A stretch of DNA of 64,000 bases. Origin: Strigops habroptila (lineage: Eukaryota; Chordata; Aves; Psittaciformes; Psittacidae). The notes beneath the pieces are model-generated. The model was given only the letters and a program-made list of their open reading frames with translations, did not search any database and was not told the DNA's origin. The DNA lies in the NCBI RefSeq assembly GCF_004027225.2, contig NC_044279.2:45780744-45844743 (forward strand), in the 5' to 3' direction. Numbering within the stretch: the first letter of the stretch is position 1; each line of letters opens with the position of its first letter. Positions 39,362 to 64,000 of this stretch are shown piece by piece. Position numbers and translations under genes: made by a program.

Positions 39362-40526
39362 GTAGGGCAGGTAGTGGCGGGCTGTTCCCCCATAGACGGG
39401 ACTTGGGAGGCGGAAGGCCTGGGTCTGTCGTAGCTGCTGCCCGCGGTGGCGGGTGTCTCTTGGCTGTGCTTTCCGGGCCTCCTCCGTGAGCCTCCACGCT
39501 GGGCTGCGGTGCGGCCTCGGTCCCTGGCCGCGCTTCCTCGTCGCTTGAGAGGAGCACGGACCCGCGGCCCGGTTCGGCCCGCTCCCTTCTCTTGCCCGTC
39601 CCCCTCTGCCCGCAGCCGGCCTTAGGTTTCCTCCTCGACCCGGGCTGCGTGCGGCGGCATGCTCTGTGCCGCACGGCCGGCTGGCTGGAGGGCTGCAGCA
39701 CTGCCCGGGTATGCATGTGCCATGTGTGTGTGTCGGTGTGTAATAGTCAGGACCCAAAATATAGCTTGCAGAGCGGTACAGAAAAAGATCACACCTATAA
39801 ACTAACGCAGTCCTTTGAGTACAAGTGGCCAGCGAGGACGTCTGAGTGGTAGTGGTCTGGTGGCCCCAAAAGTTTGAGATCCTGTGTTAGCTAAATGGCT
39901 GTGAACACATTTTTTCAAATAAAAAAGGAAAACCAGCAACCAGTTGTGACGTGTGTATATCTCTGTATTCATTCAACAGCTGTGGAAAGCTGAAGAGAAT
40001 TTGTTTTTAAATTTCTTAATGGAAAGAGAAACGTGATCATAATGTCATCTTTGGACTTTTGTCTTTTTCTGGATTATTCATCATCTTTTTCTTTGCTGTC
40101 TCTTGGTTAGTATTGATATTTAATGGAGGCTGACAAGACGCAAGCTGCTTGGCACTCCTTGTAGTTAATGCAACTTGTTCCAGTCATGGCGTAATTCTTC
40201 ATTCTTGATTGAAAGTAAAGACTTTCATACCTCAGCCAAAGATTAGTTAATTACAGTTCTATATTGGGTAAGAAAAGCAAACTGTATAGTGAGGAAAGAG
40301 AAAGAGTCCAGATTATATGTCATGAATGGGAAACATTACTAAAACTAAAATTTATTGTGATTAAGTGTAAAACAGTGATTTCTTAGCAGGACACTTTTGT
40401 ATGTGGAGCAGGTGAACCACAGAGAATAATACTGCCTTGCTACAAGATGGGCTTTCAGGAAATGGATTCCCCTAAGATATAGAAAATGAAATCATCCATT
40501 GATGTTAGGATGTTCCTGGATAGGAA

Positions 40527-40529
<3 letters not shown>

Positions 40530-40560
<31 letters not shown>

Positions 40561-40582
40561 TTTTTTTGTTTTGTTTTGTTTT
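40530..40582. repeat. Poly(T)/(TTTTG) tract in TMTC3 intron 1
   Basis: About 30 T followed by TTTTG-type repeats. Confidence 0.85.
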
Positions 40583-43500
40583 AATCCTCTTCAGGTTAAC
40601 AAGTTGTTAAGGCCAGTATAACTATTTAATGTGCTTCAGCATTTTTATTTTTTTTTTTTGAGTGTTCTGTAACAGAATCAACAGAAAATAAATCATTACA
40701 CATACTGGTAGTGAAAACATCTAGGTCATAATCGTGTAGTGCAGACAGTAAAGGAGGTTGATACAGAACTGAAAGGGATTTTGAGGTGAGCCAGAAGACT
40801 TCCAAAAGTGAAAAAAGAGTGAAAAGAATGGAATCGTTAACCCCACACAAAATGTGAAGAGGTTTAAAACACAGAATGCTGTAGAGCAAGTGAATTGGTT
40901 TTTCTTTTGTTTCTGCATCACATCTGATCACATGACGAACTTTGTACGAGTGATGATCTTCTAGTGGGAATACATGCTTGTAGTTCTGGAGCCAAAGAAC
41001 ATTTTAGCTCCACAGTACACAGCTTGACCTACCCTGATAAAAGAGTTAGGCATCCATATTAAACCACAGTTTTGATAACATTGTGCGCCATTTCAAAGGC
41101 CTAATACAAAGACTGCAATACAAAAGACCTAATGGAGTGTTATTAAAAATACTGCAAGAAGTCATCTACAGACCAAGCATACTAAATAAGGACATGCATA
41201 GCAGAGGCTGTCTTTTTAGCTTATGCCACCCATGTAGCTTTTGTTCATTTGTTCTTTGGAGTTAACAAACATGCAGTTTCTGCTGTTGTAGTTCTAGAAT
41301 ACTGAGAGTATAGGTCAGCATTATTTTAGACACACTATTTTTGCATCAGTGTCCTATGAGGAAACAAACCGTGTTTTATATAGTTATTCTAAACGTAAAA
41401 AGTATTTGTTACTGATTGAATGTAGGAAAAAAACAAAAAAAAACCAAACCACCAAATCAAAACCCCCCTAAAACCCTAAAGGTTTGACTTTGAAATGTGA
41501 CATCCTGTTAATCATTTTAAGCTATAAAATACAAACCATAGATATGTGGTTTGTATTTCAGCTGACTGTTGCACTGCTTGCGTTGAACAAACTGAAGCTA
41601 AACCACCAGCTAAACCAGTATCTTCATCTTTCCCATTTTTAAGTTTTGATCCTTGTTTGTACCAGAATACCCTAAAATGTTCTTAGCGTTAGTTCAGCTG
41701 CATGATTGCCAGCAAGCTCTTCATAGTCTTCCCCCAGGAAGTCTTTCCTCTGGCCTGCAACATGTGTTCTGACTCCATGTCAGAGCTGCCATTCCTCGTC
41801 TAGTGGATCCTTCAGAACTATGAAGAGCAGGCTGGGGGGCATTGCCTTGCTGAGGAATGAGGAGTACTTCGCTTTTGTCCCATTACTCTTGATCCTGTAG
41901 TAATTGCAAAGGAAGGTTGCTGCAATTATACTTTTCTTATTATATTTATTCTGCTGTAGGATCTCAGCAAGAGAAAAGGGGAATCCGGGCATGTTTTGCA
42001 TTCTGCCTTCTCCCATCTTCCCAAATACTTCTTGCTTTCTCCTATATGAAATTCACCACAGTCATTTAAATTTGAGCTATGCATCTGCATTGTTTCGTAC
42101 TGGAGTTGTACCTTGGAGAAACATTTTTAAGAGAAGATAAATTTAAAGGCTGTGTTGGAAAGGGACAATGCAAACAAAATGATCTTTTTCTGTCATTAAA
42201 CACTCGTATCAAGTCATCATAAAGAATATTCATTTTAGCCAAAAATGCAGAAAGAGTAGCAAGTAGGCAAGACATATCAGGACATTAGCAGAGCCTCAAG
42301 CTAAATTAAAATGCCATTTTTAAGTGACTATACTACGGGCTTTGGTAACCCATTGTATATATCTTTGCTGATATTCATTAGTTCAGTCACCAGCTCTTAA
42401 ATGAACTTGTTGCTCACCTGTTTAAAAATGGAAATAAATCTAGGAGTAGTTCTGTCAGTTCTTTCCTTTCTTCTACCTTTGATAATTTGTCAGTTTTCTG
42501 TATGAACTGTAAATATGTTTTAAGCAGTCCAGGACCTTCAATGTTTATGGGAGTACATTTCTCCAGAGTAAATGAGATGCACAACTATTTTCGGAAGCTT
42601 ATTTGTGTATATCTGTGTCTTCACTGGCTTTAGAGCTCCAAACAGGAGAATGGAAAGCCCACATTTTATGATTAGGTATGCGCATAAAATGCTCATTAGC
42701 TTGTTTTCAAAGCTTTTCAAGAAACTGCCTGATCCGTATGCAAATTGCCTCGTTTTTTATTTCCAGCAGCCTAATTCGTATAACACAAAATTAAATTTCT
42801 TGAGATTTGCATAATAATTATGTTTCATATTGCACAGGCAAAGCACTGATTATCAAAGTGACTTTGTGGAGTTACAGTCTGTTGCCTCACTGATGCTTCC
42901 ATAGTCATCTCCAGAGAATAGTTGCAGTTTGATTACAGTTGAAAATGCTAACATCTTCATATGACTGAAAAGTGTCAGGTGTATTTTTAATATCTATGAA
43001 TATTTAATGAAGTGTGAATGAAAATAGTCTCCACATATGAGATTAAAAAAAAAATCCATCTTTAAATTGTAGTAAGTAATGTTCTGTTATGGACAGCAAA
43101 TAAAGTGAATTTAAAAAAAATTCTGATGGCTTGAACTGACTTTCAAAATATTGACTATCAAAAGCTGCAATATGTCAATTATGGTGGGTATTTTCAGGAG
43201 TAGTAAGAGCTTTCATACAAATCTAGAACAGGTTGAAACTTCGCAATTGTGGCATCCATTTGAGATTAAGTCTAATGATCATGTTTGTTCCTGCCAGTTT
43301 CTGTGGAAATCCTGTGGAAATCCTTAGGTGGTTTGTGCAAGCTTTTTCCCCAACAGAATTGCCACGGTTCTCAAATTCTCTAATACTTCCACTATCCATG
43401 TCTTGTTTTCTAAAGAAGAAAAAGATTTCTCACATAGAACATTTTTTTCTTTTTTGAACTAGGATTGATTGGACCAGAAGTTGTTATTAATGAACTTCTG

Positions 43501-46500
43501 GGTGTAAAAGTGCTATTACCCAGTAGAAGAAAAATTTCAAATGTGTGTTTAAATTTCTAAAGTTAGGTAGTAAGTTGTGTCTAGTCAACACAAATGTATT
43601 TGCTCTTGCAAGGGTCTGTTGTTGATAGAAGGTGGCGGATAGCATGTTTAGTAGGTGATAGCTAATTATGGAGTGCTAAATAGGTGTTGGGTATTTAGGG
43701 ATTGCAGCTGTATTCCTGCCTAAATACATCCTAATTTTTACTGAATTCATATGAGCAGAAAATGGCTCCCACACTTCCAAATCTCCCAATTGAGGATACT
43801 CTTAGAACCTCATTATGCATTTTTTATTCATGTTGCATTTTTTCGTGCAGACTACTGTATTTTGCAATATATAGTGTTAAACTGTCTGATTGTAGAGAAA
43901 TATTTTGTTTTCATACTTTCCTAAAAACAATCGATTTTATTGTTTTGGTTTGGTTTTTTGGTTTTTTTGTTATGTCATACTCTTGTCTGCAATTCTTGAA
44001 GGAGAAGACTGGATGAGCTGGTAGAGGGTTCTCCAGAGCTGGAGGAGGAAAACTACATGCCTTACAAGCCAAATCTGCTTGAGAGCTCTGCTTCTTGTCT
44101 GTCATTTCTACTTAATGTCTCTGTACATGCATGAGAACACTGGAGTGCAAAGTGCAGATTTCTGTGTCAGACAGCTTGAGAAAATCAGACGAACAATCAG
44201 GTGTTTTGCACAGCTTGGGCATTCTGGTTTTCCACAGTTGGCTCTCACAATCACGCAGTTTCTGTCTCACAGGGTTTATCTTGCTGTTTATTGTTTTCAG
44301 CCGTGTATTCTTCATGGCGTGGTCAGATATTGTTGCAAATTAAAACATCCAATAGAAACCTTGGTAATAAAGAATGTCTGTCCTGATTTCAGCCAGTCAA
44401 ATGGGGCTCTGTGGCTGTTCCATAGACGGTGAACTGGCAGTCACACAGCCCAAGGGGTGGTTAAGGTATCTAAGATTGGTAATCTGTGAAAGTAGCAGGT
44501 AGGCATGACGAAAAAAAGCAACTGGAGGGACAGTCAATCTGTTTACATGTGTTGGAGCAGTCGGTGATGTGGTTTCCCGTCACAGCAAGTCTGTGTTAGC
44601 GAACAAGTTGTTAGGCAGTGTTTTACTGGCATTTATCAATACATCCATCACTGGGAGCGGTGAAGTACTGGCACTTGCAAGACCATACTTGGGTTGATAG
44701 TAAATTTTGGCATATATATTGGGCAAGAAGGGGAATATATCCACTCACTCAAGTAGCCCATTCATACCAAAGCTTCAGCAGCCTCTTGCACATCTTTGAT
44801 TGATGAGGTTCTCAGCCTTGCATACTCCTTATATGGTTTCTTTCTTTCCAATATCAAACTGATAACATATTATCTGGTGTGAATAGTGTTGGCTGCCAAA
44901 TAGCAAATGCTGTTCTTCACTGAGATTAATGAGACATAAAACATTTTGCCTGGCTTACCTAGTACAGATGAGCTTTTATAAACCTCCTTCTGTTTTAATC
45001 TTGCATTCTCAACACGTCGATGATCACTCCAGGTTTGAAGCTTGCAGTTTGGTAGTGGACCGAGCTGTAGAAGCAAATAGGAAGTAGTAGTTCTGATGGT
45101 GAGCCTTCCTCAAAATCTGCCTTGTTATGCTTAATGTAAAGGACAGCAAAAACATCCTTTCCATATTTATGCTTTAATTCATCAAGTGCGTTAAACTACC
45201 CTGTAATCAGACCAGGTGGAAAAAGTAACTTCCCTAACTTTATGTATCTTTACAGTATATTTCAGGAAAATAAGACCTTAGACTGCCAGATTGCAAGTCA
45301 GAAGTAGTATCTGTACAGTATTATCTGTGCTACAGTTTTGTGTGATCTACAGATTGTACATGGCCTTGCATTTCCTGTTTTTCTCTTTGTACTTGCCCTG
45401 GAAACAGATTGCTGGAAAATGGGGGATCTTCCAGAGCTCCATTTTGCCCATCTGTTACCAAGACCTCCTAGTACTTTTGCACACAACAAAAATTTGAGAG
45501 ATCTGATGTGATGCATTTGAGATTACCAAGCATGGCATAGTTCAAGCAGTGTTGTGTGACTTGCTGCTAAAACCAGAACAATGTGTTTTGTTGCTTATAT
45601 TCATTCCTTACAGTAAACTTACTAAGCTCTTCAGTATTGTCTTGAGTGTCTGGGGCTCAAATACTTGTCTTGAAAAACCAAATTATAGCCATATATTTGC
45701 AATCGTATCTACGATTGAAATGTACATGTAAAGGAGAGGGCGAATAGCAAATTAAAAAAATGTGGTTAAAGGTGAATTTCTTCTGGAGTTCTCAAACAGG
45801 TTTCTCTGGTGGTGGGCTAGCCACTTAATCCTGACTTTGGATGTAGCTTAAAATACTCATTTCTTTCTGTCTAAGAGTTCCCTTTCATTCAAATGAAAAC
45901 CATATATTCCCTACAGGTGGCATGTAGGTAAATGCAGCTCTGTCAAGGAACAGCATAGTCAGTAGTGGTGTAAAAAGAGTTGTGGGTGGAAGAAATACTA
46001 GAAATTAAGAACAGAAAGGGCTCATGAAAAGCATCAGAATTGCCTAGGGTTAAGGGATAAGTAAGGTAGCTGTCTTGACATACATTCTATTTAGAAAGAA
46101 GAAAAGTGAAAACCTACAAAAAGTAGTTGAGCTAGCTATTAAGGTTGGTGAAGCTTTTCCTTTTGATAGGAGGCTATACATAAGAATCTATCCCTTTTTT
46201 TACTCGTTGGGGATCAGTAGCTGTTTTTGAAATAGGGTTGCTGCTGAAGAATTACCTCAGAGTTACTCTTTGATGCACAAAGCAGTATCTGCAAGGGCTT
46301 ACTGCTTCAACCAATACAATAAACTTACATTGTTAATAAAGAAGTCTCAAGTCACCCAAACCTACTCACGTAGCGAGGCCCTTTCTTAAAGGGTGAATTT
46401 AAATAAACTGTATGGTTGCTTCTGTGTGGCAATATTGTCTTGTCCCATTAATTTTTGGAACACAGTATTTAAGAAATGTAGCTTGTATATTGGAAAATCA

Positions 46501-46900
46501 TTACGTATTTGCTGTAGGTCCTTTTCAGATGTCACTGCTATTCAGTAGAACTAGTGAACTTCAGGAAGTAGGAAGCGCATTGTTCAACGCACTGTTGCAA
46601 ACAAGGATTTTCAAATTCTTTTTCTAGCAGTTTCTTCTCATATTTGAGGGGCAACTGAAAGACTTTGGTGGGTTGAAATTCAGAAATGGGCTGGCTTTTC
46701 ATGTATTCCTGCGGTAAGCTTTGTTTTCTTTTTTTTCTTTTTTTTTAATAAGATTTCTCTGGCTGCCAAGAAAATCGTAAATATGTTTAAACTTAATCTT
46801 GGCTTAAAGTACTTTGATCCAGCCTGGCAAAAAGACATAGCCTCCTCCTTTAATATTTAACAATGTTTTCTCTTTTTTTTTTTTCTTCTTTTATTACAGT

Positions 46901-46965
46901 GGTGGTAGCAACTTTGAAAAAAGGTTTTTTATTGGTTCAAGTAACACCAGTAACTAGTGCTCCAG
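46901..46965 (+). other. Candidate small 5' exon of TMTC3
   Basis: A very strong pyrimidine tract plus TTACAG acceptor (46895-46900) is followed 65 nt later by a GCTCCAG|GTACTAG donor. Could be an alternative leader exon or a decoy. No protein match. Confidence 0.2.
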
Positions 46966-47881
46966 GTACTAGAAAAGTAAAAACTCCACAACCTTCACTG
47001 CCATTATGTGAGTAACACTAATTGGATTGATTTGATTCCTTTTAAATAATCTTTGTCTTGGTTTTTAGTTTAACTGCACCTGCGTCTTGTTGCACATGTA
47101 TTACTTCCTGTACCACTGCTCCTTTACCACTAGTTGTGATAGGTGATTGTTGTGCTCTCAGGTGGAGCCCAAGCTGCAATTCACATCTGAGATTACATGT
47201 ATGGGTGAGATTTTTCTATGGGCTGTTTTTAGAGGATAGTATACTTAAATATGAACACAATTTAAAAAACCAAACCAAAACAAAACAAACCCCACCAACA
47301 TACCAAAAGAAAAAAAAAATCACCAGCATTTCATCATCCAAATAGTATAGCATGTAATAATATAGCATCAAAATCACCCATCAGCTTTGATGTGTGAACC
47401 CTGGTGGACGTAAGGCTAGTGTGTTTGCATATTTATGGATCTACATTATCCAGCTAATGTAAGCTGTTCTGTGTCCTTAGGGATATTATCCCTCTCTAGT
47501 TTTGGGGAAGAGGCGGTATATTTTTGTTCAGTCATCTCTCCTTTTTCTCGAAACTAAGTCAGTGCTTGGCTGTCTGTAGCTTTTAATCTCTTTGGTCCCA
47601 ACAATTGGCAGTAATCCAAGCTGTGTCAACTATGGGTCAAAAAGAATGCCTTTGACCTGTAGTTACCTTCTTATTCTTCCAAGGCAGAACAGTGTTTTCA
47701 ACCAACCTAGTACATAGTAATTTCACCTTTTGATTGGGTCACTCATGTAGTATTATTTAAATAAACCTAAAACTGCTGTTTAATAATTTCTAGAGCTTAG
47801 GAAGTTTATGCAAGATGGGAGAAAATAATGTAAGATAGAAGTTCATTTGTAGTGTCTTTTTTCCTTGCTGTATTTCTTTAG

Positions 47882-47995
47882 ACAGGGCTCTTATAAACAT
47901 TTAATGACATTTGAACAATTGACAGAGTTGAGAAGAAATGACTTTTTCATGAACTTCTATGAAGACTGCCAATGAGCAACGTGTGAGCTTCAATG
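47882..47995 (+). other. TMTC3: Probable TMTC3 5'UTR exon with several upstream ATGs
   Basis: Flanked by TTTCTTTAG and ATG|GTAAGT splice sites about 0.6 kb before the coding exon. Contains at least five ATGs and no long frame. If joined to the exon starting at 48591, the last upstream ATG stops after three codons. Confidence 0.4.
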
Positions 47996-48617
47996 GTAAG
48001 TTTAACTTTTTATTATTACTTATGTCCTTCTTTACCTGTTCTTGAACACCTATACTTATGAAGTTCTTCAAGGTTCCTGTTTGTTCTTCAAAATGTTTGA
48101 AATTTGTTTTTTTAACTGCTTTTGAAATATTTTGTGAAATACTTTTAAACCTAAAAAAACATTAATAATTAACACACTGCCTGCCTTTTTGATGATATAG
48201 TATTCTGTGTCAGTATGTTAAATTACTCAGGGTTCTAGGGAACTTAATTTTCATAATTCTCTAGTTTTCAGCATTCCTTTGGACTGCATAGCTGTCTGCT
48301 AAAAACTACATCACAATTTATCATCAATCTTCTTTTCTTAGTAAACCATGAAATGTAGCAGTGCATCCAGCTTGTGTGAGGGCTTTTTAGAGGTGAGACT
48401 TTTTAATGAGAGTATTTCTTTTAGACAATAAATTGTGTAAAATGGACAAGACTAGTGGAAAGCTTTTTATGTCACTGATTTTTAGATACGTAGTAGTCGT
48501 TAACTTCTAAAATATTTTATGTCTTTTTGACTTTGTCGAGTTTAGTTTTTAATCAGTAACGTTAGTCAAGTTTCTGTCCATGTATTTCAGCTTTGTCCAT
48601 GAAAACTCTTAGAGAAG

Positions 48618-63923
<15,306 letters not shown>

Positions 63924-64000
63924 GTACTGTATTCCATTTTAAAAGGATAAAGAAAATTTTGTGTTGCTGTTCTTCTCAAAAAGCTGCAGTAATGCATGAT

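Larger units (their letters stand above)
38690..39720. promoter_or_regulatory. CpG island, bidirectional CEP290/TMTC3 promoter
   Basis: Abrupt change from AT-rich sequence to dense CpG and GC between the two divergent genes. A perfect NRF-1 palindrome TGCGCATGCGCA lies at 39273-39284, next to a G-rich run at 39251-39270. No clear TATA box was seen. The same head-to-head arrangement exists in human. Transcription start sites are not visible from sequence alone. Confidence 0.85.
39362..47881 (+). other. TMTC3: TMTC3 first intron (inferred)
   Basis: About 8.5 kb with no conserved coding exon recognised. Holds a 50-nt T-rich tract (40530-40582), several A/C-rich simple stretches (41424-41470, 47250-47320) and one candidate small exon at 46901-46965. 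Confidence 0.5.

Noticed and set aside
39119..39757. 212-codon and neighbouring Pro/Arg-rich ORFs in the CpG island
   Set aside because: Long frames are expected in GC-rich DNA with few stops; composition is low-complexity and no homolog is recognised.

Overview
The window is vertebrate nuclear DNA, almost certainly from a bird. Two well-conserved intron-rich genes stand head to head, CR1 LINE fragments lie in introns, and a chicken/neoavian-style endogenous retrovirus (ERV) sits in one intron. No prokaryotic features were seen.

Minus strand, about 1-39,000: CEP290, encoding the ciliary transition-zone and centriolar-satellite coiled-coil protein. The window starts inside the gene. It holds coding exons matching human exons 2-39 (start codon at 37076; exon 39 at 53-190), plus one 789-bp in-frame exon (26544-27332) that has no counterpart in the human protein as I know it. 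In all about 2,050 codons are visible, and exons 40 onward lie left of the window. Most exon lengths equal the human lengths I recall. Two introns appear to use GC donors, after exons 16 and 27.

Inserted in CEP290 intron 28, in the same orientation as the gene, is a 7.25-kb young full-length ERV (9076-16327). It has two nearly identical LTRs (571 and 575 bp), a 5-bp target-site duplication and a tRNA-Lys1,2-type primer binding site. A long Gag-like ORF carries hydrophobic segments at its N terminus, and a complete Pro-RT-RNaseH-integrase ORF follows in the same frame, separated from gag by a single UAG. No env was seen. The Pol looks most like class III (ERV-L/spuma-related) elements.

About 38,690-39,720: a CpG island serving as a bidirectional promoter, with a perfect NRF-1 palindrome and a possible RFX X-box.

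Plus strand, about 39,300-64,000: TMTC3, an ER O-mannosyltransferase acting on cadherins. Non-coding 5' exons are inferred. The first eight coding exons (48618-63923, 440 codons) cover the membrane-spanning N-terminal half; the TPR half lies beyond the right edge. The two genes are also neighbours in human, and their shared promoter would co-express them. The remaining sequence is introns with CR1 pieces, homopolymer tracts and microsatellites.
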